Assembly: GCF_012927115.1 (NCBI RefSeq)
Contig: NZ_JABBFY010000001.1
Location: 2,356,001 to 2,420,000, forward strand
Origin: Sphingomonas sp. G-3-2-10
Lineage (GTDB): Bacteria; Pseudomonadota; Alphaproteobacteria; Sphingomonadales; Sphingomonadaceae
Length of the DNA stretch: 64,000 bases
Reading direction: 5' to 3'
This document shows, one piece after another, positions 8,740 to 16,934 of this stretch (positions are counted from its first letter, which is position 1; every line of letters starts with the position of its first letter). The notes under the pieces are model-generated. The model made no database searches, was not told the origin of the DNA, and worked only from the letters and a program-made list of their open reading frames with translations. The position numbers and the translations under genes were made by a program.

Positions 8740-9704
8740 TGCGCACCCTCATGCAGCACCCGCAGTGCGAACAGCGGGTTGGCCACGTCCATATCGTTGC
8801 GGTCGTACCAGCGCTGCCCCTTGATCCCCCTCTCCCACGCCATCGCCTCGACCAGCGTACCGGCGGCGAAGGGGGTGTCAGGCATCAGGTTGTATATCGG
8901 ATCGGCGAACGCGTCATCGCACGAGACGATATCCCAGCCATTCGCCCGCAGTGCCGCGATCAGATCGCCGAGGAACAGGGCCGCGATATCGGTCTCATGC
9001 AGCAGCAGAACCTGCGGCGCCGAACGGCCGATCGTGCGGACCATCAGCGCGTCGGAGAATTCGGCCGATTGCAGGTGCGTCTCGACATAAAGATCGCGGA
9101 ACGCATCCATGTCGAGCGTCTTGCCCGACTTCACCGCCGCGACCGCCAACGCTTCCATGTTCCAGTCCGATCCGTCGACCGTGACATAGCCGTTGCGCAG
9201 CCCGCGCGCCTTCAGCCCCGCGCGCACCGCATCGCGTTTCACCTTGTCGCGCCCGCCTTCGTCGAGGAACGGGTAGCGGAACCAGGGGCGATAGCCCGGA
9301 CGTCCCTTCAGCCATTTCTCGCCGATATCGATATCCGCCAGATAATCCTCGGCAGAGGTCCGCATCAGGCGCGGATGGTTGGCGCTGTGGTTGGCGATGA
9401 CATGGCCGGCCGCGACATAGGCCGCGATGCGTGCCTCGTCGCCGTCGCCGATGTTCACCCGGCCCGAGTTGACGAAGAACGCCGCCTGCGGGACGCGATT
9501 CTCCTTGAGCACCGCGATCAGCTTCTCGGTGCGCTGGGCGGGGGTGTAGAACGCGCCGGGCGCGCGCGGCGCATCGTCGAAGGTGATCGCGATCAGCTTG
9601 CGCGCCTGCTGCGGCGGCGACGAGGGCACCGCATTGGCGTTCCCCACCGGATCGGCGCGCACGACGAACATCAGTGCGACGATGAACAGCAGCAACCGGA
9701 TCAT
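8736..9704 (-). CDS. Polysaccharide deacetylase (NodB/CE4 family), exported
   Basis: The product has 322 residues. It is a carbohydrate esterase removing acyl groups from an N-acetylated polysaccharide in the periplasm or outside the cell. The start at 'MIRLLLFIVALMF' gives a signal peptide and follows GGGGAATGAG, a good ribosome binding site; an open frame further up lacks both. CE4 motifs are 'ITFDDAPRAPG' (catalytic Asp and metal Asp), 'ANHSANHPRLM' (metal His pair), 'FRYPFLDEGG' and 'LLLHETDIAALF'. It is the first gene of the eight-gene minus-strand run down to mmsB. Confidence 0.87.
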   Translation of the reverse strand: MIRLLLFIVALMFVVRADPVGNANAVPSSPPQQARKLIAITFDDAPRAPGAFYTPAQRTEKLIAVLKENRVPQAAFFVNSGRVNIGDGDEARIAAYVAAGHVIANHSANHPRLMRTSAEDYLADIDIGEKWLKGRPGYRPWFRYPFLDEGGRDKVKRDAVRAGLKARGLRNGYVTVDGSDWNMEALAVAAVKSGKTLDMDAFRDLYVETHLQSAEFSDALMVRTIGRSAPQVLLLHETDIAALFLGDLIAALRANGWDIVSCDDAFADPIYNLMPDTPFAAGTLVEAMAWERGIKGQRWYDRNDMDVANPLFALRVLHEGAQ

Positions 9705-9821
9705 CTCATTCCCCCTGCATCGGAAGAATACTACACCCGCAAGCGCCGCGTCCAACGAGTCGTCAACGCAACCTGTCCCAAAGGTGCAATTCCGGCGGCG
9801 GGCCGTTGGAGGGTGGGCCTC

Positions 9822-9956
9822 GGGTACTCCCCTCCCTGCAAGGGCGGGGCTGGGGCTGGGTGCACGCGTCCGCGCTCACCAAAGACGCTCTAGCCAAGGC
9901 ATCGAAGCTGTCAGCCTCGAATCCTCCCCCGGAGAGGAGGATTTAGAAGCCCGATG
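9822..9956. repeat. Intergenic repeat of the CCTCCC/GGGAGG type
   Basis: The block starts with 'CTCCCCTCCCTGCAAGGGCG' and ends with 'CCTCCCCCGGAGAGGAGGA', itself a small hairpin. It fills most of the gap between btuD and the deacetylase gene. Otherwise nothing gene-like was seen from 9705 to 9965. Confidence 0.5.
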
Positions 9957-9965
9957 CGAGGCCGC

Positions 9966-10745
9966 CTAAACTAGCGTCCGCCCCGTGGTCACCGGAACCG
10001 TCGTGCCGTCCCACAGATCGATCATCGAAACCTCGACCTGAAATGCGGTGCGGATCGTGCCGGGGTTCAGCGCGTGCTTCTTCTGGCCGAACACCACCAC
10101 TTCGCCGTCCTTCAGGATCAGCACATCGTCGGCGATCCGCGCGGCCTGAACCAGATCGTGGAGCACGATCGCCACCCCCATGCCCGTCGCCGCCAGCCCG
10201 CGAAGCTGATCGAGCATCCCGAACTGGTGCGCCGGATCGAGGCTGGCGAGCGGCTCGTCGGCCAGCAGCCATCCGGGCGTTCCGGCCAGCACGCGCGCCA
10301 GCAGCACTCGCGCCCGCTCGCCGCCCGACAATTCCTGCACGCGCCGGCCGGCCAGATGCATCGTGTCGGTCGCGGCCAGCGCCGCCGAAATCTCCGCCGC
10401 GTCCTCTGGCGAAGGTCCGGCGAAGGGCGCGCGATGCGGCAACCGGCCGAGCGCCACCAGTTCGCGCACACCGATATTCCAGTGCGCGACGCCGTCCTGC
10501 GGCAGGTATCCGATCAGCTTTGCCCGCTCGCGATCCGGCACGCGGGCGATGATCCGCTCGCCCAGCTTCACCTGCCCGCCATCGATCTCGATCAGCCCGG
10601 CAAGGCTGCGGATCAGCGTGGTCTTGCCCGAACCGTTCGGCCCGAGGATCGCGGTAATCCGGCCGGGGCGCAGATGCGCGCTGACATCGCGCAGCACGGT
10701 CCGCCCGCCCAGCTCGACGGCAAGGTTCTGGGCGATTAGGTCCAT
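9966..10745 (-). CDS. btuD: Cobalamin ABC transporter, ATP-binding protein
   Basis: The product has 259 residues. It powers vitamin B12 import at the inner membrane. Walker A is 'GPNGSGKTT', the ABC signature is 'LSGGERARVLLARVLA' and Walker B is 'WLLADEPLASLD', followed by the switch His in 'VLHDL'. The start 'MDLIAQNLAVELGG' lies ten bases inside the permease gene. The family (FecE/BtuD/HmuV) covers iron, haem and B12; the riboswitch at the head of the operon is what makes cobalamin, or a related corrinoid, the likely substrate. Confidence 0.9.
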   Translation of the reverse strand: MDLIAQNLAVELGGRTVLRDVSAHLRPGRITAILGPNGSGKTTLIRSLAGLIEIDGGQVKLGERIIARVPDRERAKLIGYLPQDGVAHWNIGVRELVALGRLPHRAPFAGPSPEDAAEISAALAATDTMHLAGRRVQELSGGERARVLLARVLAGTPGWLLADEPLASLDPAHQFGMLDQLRGLAATGMGVAIVLHDLVQAARIADDVLILKDGEVVVFGQKKHALNPGTIRTAFQVEVSMIDLWDGTTVPVTTGRTLV

Positions 10746-11707
10746 GACTGTTGCCGCATCTTGAGCAGGAGCACGAAGAAGAAAGGTGCGCCGAGCAACG
10801 CCATCGCCACACCCAGCCGAATCTCCGATGCGCCCGGCGCAAGCCGCACGAGGCTGTCCGCCGCCAGCACCAGCGCCGCACCGCCCAGCGCGCTCGGCAA
10901 CAGCAGCGCGCCGGGCCGCGCCCCGGCCAGCGGGCGCAGCAGATGCGGAACGATCAGCCCGACGAACCCGACCACCCCGGTCACCGCCACGCTGGCGCCG
11001 ACCGCGAGGCCCGCGCCCAGCACGATCAGCATCTGCGTCCGCGCCAGATTGACGCCCAGCGACCGCGCCGCCCCTTCGCCCAGGGTCAGCGCATCGAGCG
11101 CGCGCCCGGTGAACAGCAGCAGCACGCAACCGGCGACGATGAACGGCAGCGCGAGCTTGACCTCGGAAAAGCTGCGATCGGTGAGTGAACCCATGATCCA
11201 GTCGATGATTTCCGCCACCGCATAGGGATTGGGCGCGACCGAGATCAGGAACGCGGTCAGCGCGCCCGAAAGACTGGCGAGCACCGTGCCGGCAAGGATG
11301 AAAGCGACCGCGCTTTCGCTGCGCCATGCCAGCCCGGCCAGCAGCAGCATCGACCCGCACGCCGCCAGCATCGCGCCGCCGAAGATCGCCAGCGGATGCA
11401 TCGCGGAGAAGACGACGATCATCGTCACCGCGCCCAGCGCCGCGCTGGACGAGACGCCGACCACCGAGGGATCGGCCAATGGATTGCGCAGGAAGCCCTG
11501 CAGCACCGCGCCGGTGATCCCCAGCGCCGCGCCGATGGCCAAGCCCAGGATCGCACGGGGCACGCGCAGCTCGACGATGATCCACCAGCGCGGATCGTTC
11601 GAGAACCAGGCGTCGAACGGCACCCATGTCTTGCCCGCCATCAGCGACGCGGCGAACAGGATCGCGACCAACGCCGCGAGGCCGGGGATCAGCACGGCGC
11701 GCTTCAT
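10736..11707 (-). CDS. btuC: Cobalamin ABC transporter, permease (FecCD/BtuC family)
   Basis: The product has 323 residues, normal for the family, and is very hydrophobic with about nine or ten membrane segments. Conserved family text includes 'WVPFDAWFSNDPRWWII', 'LRVPRAILGLAIGAALG', 'GFLRNPLADPSVVGVSSSA' and 'GFVGLIVPHLLRPLAG', the last being the segment that contacts the ATPase. The start 'MKRAVLIPG' overlaps the binding-protein stop by four bases. It works with the adjacent BtuF and BtuD homologues. Confidence 0.9.
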   Translation of the reverse strand: MKRAVLIPGLAALVAILFAASLMAGKTWVPFDAWFSNDPRWWIIVELRVPRAILGLAIGAALGITGAVLQGFLRNPLADPSVVGVSSSAALGAVTMIVVFSAMHPLAIFGGAMLAACGSMLLLAGLAWRSESAVAFILAGTVLASLSGALTAFLISVAPNPYAVAEIIDWIMGSLTDRSFSEVKLALPFIVAGCVLLLFTGRALDALTLGEGAARSLGVNLARTQMLIVLGAGLAVGASVAVTGVVGFVGLIVPHLLRPLAGARPGALLLPSALGGAALVLAADSLVRLAPGASEIRLGVAMALLGAPFFFVLLLKMRQQSWT

Positions 11708-12555
11708 CGGATGCTCTGCCGGACTTCGGCCAGCCGGGTCATCGCCTTTGCGATCACCGGTCCGCCGCAATTTACGAGGTTGCGCGGAAAATTGGCCTGC
11801 GTGACCTTCGCGCCGGTCCGCGCGATGGCGCGCCCGCGCATCTCCGCGGCGCGCGACGAAGCCATGCGGCCGGGCGCATAGGGAACCAGCATGACGCGCG
11901 GCGGATCGATCACGACATGCTCGATGGGCAGGGTGTCGGTGAACTGCAAGCCGTAATGCGCGGCATGGTTCGAGAAGCCGGCGCGGACCATCATCTCATC
12001 GAGCAGGGTCCCGCCGCCATTGGCGAGATTGCCGCCGATCCACAGCAAGGCGGGCACCTTCGGCCCGGTCCAGGTCGCGGCGGAGACGGCACGATCGATC
12101 CGCGCGTTCATCGCCCGGCCCGCGGGTTCGACGCCAAGCGCCGCGGCGAGCTTCGTCACCTGTTCCTTGCTGCCTTCGATCGTGTTGGGAGAATCGAGAT
12201 AGAGCGTCTTCAACCCGGCGCGCTCGAACGCGCCACGGGCCGCGGGCGACGTGAAAGTGTCGCCGATCACCAGATCGGGGCGCATCGCCACAATCTCTTC
12301 GGCGGTGCCGGCATTGGTACGGTAGCGGCGAGCGACCTCCGGGGGGATGGAGGTCGCGGCCGGATCGAGCGAATAGTGACTGATCGACGCGATCCGGTCA
12401 GGCGCGAGTTCGACCAACATGGCATCCCCGCACGGGTTGATCGAAACGATGCCCCCGCCGCCTGCCGTGGGAGGCGCCGCGCAACTGCTCAATGCGAAAA
12501 GCAGCAGCGCGGCGGCGCTCCAGCAGAATCCGTTCGTGGTGAACGGAAGGGCCAT
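11704..12555 (-). CDS. btuF: Cobalamin-binding periplasmic lipoprotein
   Basis: The product has 283 residues and belongs to the TroA/BtuF-like periplasmic binding fold. An N-terminal hydrophobic stretch leads to the lipobox 'FALSSC', so it is probably a lipoprotein anchored by Cys24. 'DAMLVELAPDRIASISHY' and 'AMRPDLVIGDTF' match the usual N-lobe of this family. The ATG overlaps the btuB stop by one base (TGATG). It delivers the corrinoid from the outer-membrane receptor to BtuCD. Confidence 0.85.
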   Translation of the reverse strand: MALPFTTNGFCWSAAALLLFALSSCAAPPTAGGGGIVSINPCGDAMLVELAPDRIASISHYSLDPAATSIPPEVARRYRTNAGTAEEIVAMRPDLVIGDTFTSPAARGAFERAGLKTLYLDSPNTIEGSKEQVTKLAAALGVEPAGRAMNARIDRAVSAATWTGPKVPALLWIGGNLANGGGTLLDEMMVRAGFSNHAAHYGLQFTDTLPIEHVVIDPPRVMLVPYAPGRMASSRAAEMRGRAIARTGAKVTQANFPRNLVNCGGPVIAKAMTRLAEVRQSIR

Positions 12556-14399
12556 CAGTCGAGCTTCAGCCGTACGCCGGCATAGGCCGTGCGCCCATAG
12601 GTGCCGTAACCGGCGACCGTCTGATACGTTTCGTCGAAGACGTTATCCACGCGGCCATAAAGCACGACCTGATCGGTAACCGGAAATTCCGCACGCAGGC
12701 CGACCAGGGCATAGCCGTCGAGACGAACGGTATTCGCCAGATTGTCGAAACTCTCGCCCACGACCAGCACGGTGCCGCCCAGGCTGAGCCCGAAATCGAA
12801 CTTGTAGTCGGCCGAGAAGCTGCCCGAATCCTTCGGGCGGCGGGCAAGGTCCTTGCCGAGGTTCGCGCCCGGCGAGCGGTTTTCCGCATCGAGATGCGTG
12901 AATGCGCCGCGCAGAGTGAGGCCGGCGACCGGCTTCGCCATCAGTTCGAGTTCGATGCCCTCGCCGCGAGTCTTCGCGATGTTCTGATAGGTGAAGGTGC
13001 CCAGATCGAAATCGATCTGGTTCACTGTATCGCGGTGGAACCAGGTCGCGCCGATCGTCACCGGACCCAGCGTCTGCTGCGCGCCGAATTCATAGCTCTT
13101 CGCGGTTTCGGGCTGAAGGCCCGACGTGCCGTAGAAGCTGAAGCGCTGGTACAGCGTCGGCGCCTTGAAGCCTTCGCCATAGCTTGCGCGCAGCACCGTG
13201 CCTTCGAACGGGCGAACCGCGGCGCTGGCGCCGAAGCTGGTGTGGCTGCCAAAGCCCGAATGATCGTCGTTGCGCAGGCCGGCGGTCAGCGTGACCTGCT
13301 CGATCGGGGAAACGATCGCTTCGCCATAGAAGCTGGTGATGCCCTGCTCGTACTTCGGGCCGCCATCGGTAAAGCTGCTGTCTTCCTGTTCCGCGCCGAA
13401 CACGAGGCGGACCTGATCGATCACACGGAAATCGCCCTGATAGGCATAGCGCTCGCTATTACCGCGTCCGAAGAAGGACGGTGCGCTGCCGAAGGTCGGA
13501 TCGTAATTGTCGCGATCGATATCGGCGATTGTGACGTTCAGGCTGTTGTGGAAGCGTCCGTCGAGCAGATCGGCGGTCAGGCCGGCATAGCCATAGACTT
13601 CCTTGCTGGTCGAATATTCGGGCGTGTCGGCCAGCGTGTAGTTCGGCGCCGGGAAGCCATCGAGGTCGGCACGGCTGTCCGAGAAATAGCCGCGGACGTC
13701 GAACGCGAAACCTGGCGCGAAGTTGATCTTCAGCTTGCCGGTCGCGCCATATTGGCGATAGCCGTCGGCCTCGATGCCGTTGGCAGCGGCCGAGATGCCG
13801 TCTGTGTCGAAATAGCCGCCGGTGATCGCCGCTTCGAACGTCTCGTTGCCGCCCGAGATACCGCCGTTCAGCGAGATCTGGTTCAGCGAGCCATATTCGG
13901 CATTGGCGCGAGCGCCGAAGCCTTCGCGGGTCTGCGCAGTAACGATGTTGACGACGCCGCCGACCGCTTGGCTGCCCCATGCGACCGAATTCGGGCCGCG
14001 CAGCACTTCGACGCGATCGACCGGACCGGCCAGCAGGTTGGCGAAATCGAACGCACCGCCGGGCGAGGAGGGATCGTTGACGCGCACGCCATCGATGAGG
14101 ACGAGCGTCTGCTCGCCTTCCGCGCCGCGGATACGAACCGTCGAGATGGTGCCGATGCCGCCGTTGCGAGTCACGCCCACGCCGGGGAGAGTCGCCAGCA
14201 GATCGGAGACGACCGTCGTCTGGCGCGTCTCCAGCTCAGCGCGGTCGATCGTGGTGATCGCACGGCCGCTCTCGTCGCTGGCCTGCTCGACACCGGCGCC
14301 GAGCACGACGATGTCGTCCTTCTCTTCGGCCTGAGCGAATGCGGGAATGGCGGGCAGCATCGCCGCGCCGGCGAACAGCAGGATCTTGAAGTTGGTCAT
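12555..14399 (-). CDS. btuB: TonB-dependent vitamin B12 receptor
   Basis: The product has 614 residues. It is an outer-membrane beta-barrel that takes up corrinoids with energy from TonB. The signal peptide ('MTNFKILLFAGAAMLPAIPAFAQ') is followed by a TonB box-like 'DDIVVLGAG', then the plug ('TTVVSDLLATLPGVGVTRNGG', 'VEVLRGPNSVAWGSQAVGGVVNIVT') and a barrel ending in 'RTAYAGVRLKLD'. The start at 14399 has an AGGGG site 8-12 bases upstream. It is the first gene of btuBFCD and sits directly under the cobalamin riboswitch, which makes the ligand assignment fairly firm. Confidence 0.92.
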   Translation of the reverse strand: MTNFKILLFAGAAMLPAIPAFAQAEEKDDIVVLGAGVEQASDESGRAITTIDRAELETRQTTVVSDLLATLPGVGVTRNGGIGTISTVRIRGAEGEQTLVLIDGVRVNDPSSPGGAFDFANLLAGPVDRVEVLRGPNSVAWGSQAVGGVVNIVTAQTREGFGARANAEYGSLNQISLNGGISGGNETFEAAITGGYFDTDGISAAANGIEADGYRQYGATGKLKINFAPGFAFDVRGYFSDSRADLDGFPAPNYTLADTPEYSTSKEVYGYAGLTADLLDGRFHNSLNVTIADIDRDNYDPTFGSAPSFFGRGNSERYAYQGDFRVIDQVRLVFGAEQEDSSFTDGGPKYEQGITSFYGEAIVSPIEQVTLTAGLRNDDHSGFGSHTSFGASAAVRPFEGTVLRASYGEGFKAPTLYQRFSFYGTSGLQPETAKSYEFGAQQTLGPVTIGATWFHRDTVNQIDFDLGTFTYQNIAKTRGEGIELELMAKPVAGLTLRGAFTHLDAENRSPGANLGKDLARRPKDSGSFSADYKFDFGLSLGGTVLVVGESFDNLANTVRLDGYALVGLRAEFPVTDQVVLYGRVDNVFDETYQTVAGYGTYGRTAYAGVRLKLD

Positions 14400-14524
14400 C
14401 ACATGACACCCCTTTTGCGGGCCGTCTCGCGAATGACGCGCGGCGACCCCGTTACGGTGTCGCTCACACAGGGGTTTCTCCCCCCGTTCGCCCGGTGCAC
14501 CCCGCCCGCGCAAAGGAATCGACT

Positions 14525-14690
14525 GCGACTGGCAGGTCTCCTGGCTCCCGGGTCATCGCTGGCGCGCCGCCTTCCCGGGATATTTCCCAGTGGACTTTGA
14601 CGCGCCGGCTCTCCGGTTACAGTTGCGGGGGCAGCCCCGGATTCGAACCGGGTTCCCTTTTCATCCCCTTCGCAGGGGACACCAATCACG
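14525..14690 (-). ncRNA. Cobalamin (AdoCbl) riboswitch
   Basis: Read on the minus strand, the conserved core 'GCCCCCGCAACTGTAACC' lies at 14614-14632, preceded by 'GGGAACCCGGTTCGAATCCG'. The B12 box 'GCCAGGAGACCTGCC' lies at 14531-14545. These are the hallmark sequences of the cobalamin riboswitch, placed 125 bp ahead of btuB. In this class, ligand binding usually shuts off translation or transcription of the uptake genes. The outer boundaries are approximate. Confidence 0.95.
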
Positions 14691-14916
14691 CGGCGGCGTT
14701 TAGCGGCAGCGATACCGCCTTCGCAAGTGCAGAAAAATCCGTGCCGCTCACTTCGCAACGGCACGGAGAAAGCGGCGATGGATCGCCGGGGCGCTTCCTC
14801 CTAACGATACGGGCAAGCTGCCGGGCGCTATGCTACGGTCGCCAAGGTATCAGCGGCGTGAGGATCACGCCCGTAACGGAGACGGCAGACCGGTGGCGAC
14901 GCGTGCGAACGAATCC

Positions 14917-15936
14917 ATGCACCGGCCACCCGATCACCTCGAGGCCGAAGCCTTCTCGCCGCTGGGCGATCACGCCTTCGTGCTGCTCGACCTGTCCCGC
15001 CCCTCGGCCGCAAGCGACGCCGCGACCCTTTCGGTCAGCACGCAGGCCATCGTCGCAGGGATCGATTTCGCTGGAACCTTGCCACCGGTCGATGCCGGTC
15101 ATTTCGATGTCCTGCTGACAGCCTCGACCGGCGCGCCCGCGCCGTGGGTTCCGGTTCCGCAATCACGCCTTGAGCAGCGGATCGAAGCCATGCGTGCGAT
15201 CGCAACCGCCGCGCCGATCGCCTCAGCCAGCCTGATCCGCGTCCTGCGAACCACCGGCGCGCTTCCGATCGGCGATGCGCTCGTGATCGAATCCTTCGCT
15301 TATTCCACGCTGCTGGGCGGCGGCGAGTTCCGCGCCTGGCTGAGCGCGCGACCAGCCGACGGCCGGAAGGCACCCGATACCGGAGAGCCCTTCCTCCAGA
15401 TCGCGCGCGAGGATCGGCGCGTGACGATCACGCTGTCCCGGCCGTCCACGCGCAACCCCATCTGCGCCGGCATGCGCGACGCGCTGTTCGAGGCGCTGGC
15501 TGCAGCCCTTGACGATCCGAGCCAACCCGATCTGCAACTGCGGGGCGCTGGCGCCTGTTTCTCGACGGGCGGCGATCTGGCCGAGTTCGGCACCGCCAGC
15601 GACCTTGCCCTTGCGCACGCCATCCGCACCGCCCGGTCGAACGCGCGGCTGATCGCCGAGCTCGGCTCGCGCGCCGAAGCGGTGCTCCACGGCGCCTGTA
15701 TCGGCTCGGGGATCGAAATCCCGGCGGCGGCCGCGCGCCGCATCGCCCGGCCCGACGCCTTCTTCCAGTTGCCCGAACTGAGAATGGGGTTGATCCCCGG
15801 CGCGGGCGGCACCGCGACGATTCCCCGCGCCATCGGGCGGCACCGCGCCGCCTATCTCTGCCTGTCCGCGCGGCGGATCGATGCGGCGACCGCGCTCGAC
15901 TGGGGCTTGGTACACGCGATCCGGGACGGCGCATGA
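14917..15936 (+). CDS. Crotonase-family protein (enoyl-CoA hydratase/isomerase like)
   Basis: From the chosen ATG the product has 339 residues, longer than a plain hydratase because about 150 unassigned residues precede the crotonase core. The core holds the oxyanion segments 'GACFSTGGDLAEFG' and 'HGACIGSGIEIPAAA', and 'FFQLPELRMGLIPGAGG', the region of the catalytic Glu. The start is uncertain: a GTG at 14893 is in frame, and neither has a strong ribosome binding site. The gene overlaps the CoA transferase by four bases (ATGA), so the two products probably act on the same CoA ester. Confidence 0.78.
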   Translation: MHRPPDHLEAEAFSPLGDHAFVLLDLSRPSAASDAATLSVSTQAIVAGIDFAGTLPPVDAGHFDVLLTASTGAPAPWVPVPQSRLEQRIEAMRAIATAAPIASASLIRVLRTTGALPIGDALVIESFAYSTLLGGGEFRAWLSARPADGRKAPDTGEPFLQIAREDRRVTITLSRPSTRNPICAGMRDALFEALAAALDDPSQPDLQLRGAGACFSTGGDLAEFGTASDLALAHAIRTARSNARLIAELGSRAEAVLHGACIGSGIEIPAAAARRIARPDAFFQLPELRMGLIPGAGGTATIPRAIGRHRAAYLCLSARRIDAATALDWGLVHAIRDGA

Positions 15937-16934
15937 GCATCGTCACCCACGCCGCCCTCGCGTTTGGCGAGCAGATCGCCGCGCTCACGTCCGACCAACT
16001 CCGCATCGATCCCCTGCCCCTGCTCGATCGTTCCGCCGACCTCGCGCTCGCACAGCCCGGGCGCATCTCCGCCAATGGCCATTGCCGCCTGATCCGCACC
16101 GCGAACGGCTGGATCGCGGCGAACCTGCCCCGCGAGGACGATCTGGCGTCGGTCCCGGCCTGGATCGGCTGCGATCCCGGCGAGGAGCCGTGGCCAGCAA
16201 TCGAACGCCTCGCCGCCGGACTCCCGTCCGAAGCGTTGGTCGATCAGGCGATCCTGCTCGGCCTCGCCGTCGCCCGGCTCGGCGAGACCCGCGCGCCATC
16301 GCCCGATCCCCCCATCCACCTGCAGGCCCCAGCACCCGGAAGGTCGATCCGCCGCGCCCGCGTGATCGACCTCTCCAGCCTCTGGGCCGGCCCCCTGTGC
16401 GGCGGACTTCTCGCGATGGGCGGCGCGCAGGTCACCAAGATCGAGAGCCGTACCCGCCCAGACCCGGTCCGCACCGCAACCCCGCTGCACGACGCCCGGC
16501 TGAACGGCGCCAAACAGCGGCAGTCGATCGACTTCGCCAATCCCGCCGCACTTGCCGCATTGCGGGACGAGATCGTCACCGCCGACATCCTCGTCACCAG
16601 CGCCCGCCCCCGCGCCCTCGCCGCGCTGGGCCTCGAACCCGAAGCGCTGCTCGCGGCGAATCCGTCGCTCGTCTGGATCGCGATCACCGGCCACGGCTGG
16701 TCCGGAGACGAAGCGGCGCGGATCGGCTTCGGCGACGATGCCGCGGTGGCCGGCGGTCTGGTCGACCGGGACGCGGACGGCGCACCCCGCTTCCTTGGCG
16801 ACGCCGTGGCGGATCCGCTCACCGGCCTGGCCGCCGCCGCCCGGTGCATCGACATGCTGAATCAGGGCGAGGCCGGTCTTGTCGATGCCGCGCTGGCCCG
16901 CACCGCCGCCGGAGTCTGGGCCGCTCATGGCTGA
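15933..16934 (+). CDS. CaiB/BaiF family (type III) CoA transferase
   Basis: The product has 333 residues, clearly shorter than the about 400 typical of the family, and the family core begins only near residue 130. Recognised text is 'RVIDLSSLWAGPLCGGLLA' followed by 'GAQVTKIES', 'NGAKQRQSIDFA' and the later 'NPSLVWIAITGHGWSG'. These enzymes move CoA between carboxylic acids. The usual catalytic Asp cannot be fixed by eye here. It is translationally coupled to the crotonase before it and overlaps the amidohydrolase after it by eight bases. Confidence 0.8.
   Translation: MSIVTHAALAFGEQIAALTSDQLRIDPLPLLDRSADLALAQPGRISANGHCRLIRTANGWIAANLPREDDLASVPAWIGCDPGEEPWPAIERLAAGLPSEALVDQAILLGLAVARLGETRAPSPDPPIHLQAPAPGRSIRRARVIDLSSLWAGPLCGGLLAMGGAQVTKIESRTRPDPVRTATPLHDARLNGAKQRQSIDFANPAALAALRDEIVTADILVTSARPRALAALGLEPEALLAANPSLVWIAITGHGWSGDEAARIGFGDDAAVAGGLVDRDADGAPRFLGDAVADPLTGLAAAARCIDMLNQGEAGLVDAALARTAAGVWAAHG

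Noticed and set aside
9966..11627. Fusion of the BtuC permease and BtuD ATPase
   Set aside because: The long frame upstream of 10745 is out of frame with the permease, which is clearly coded in another frame with its own start and stop.
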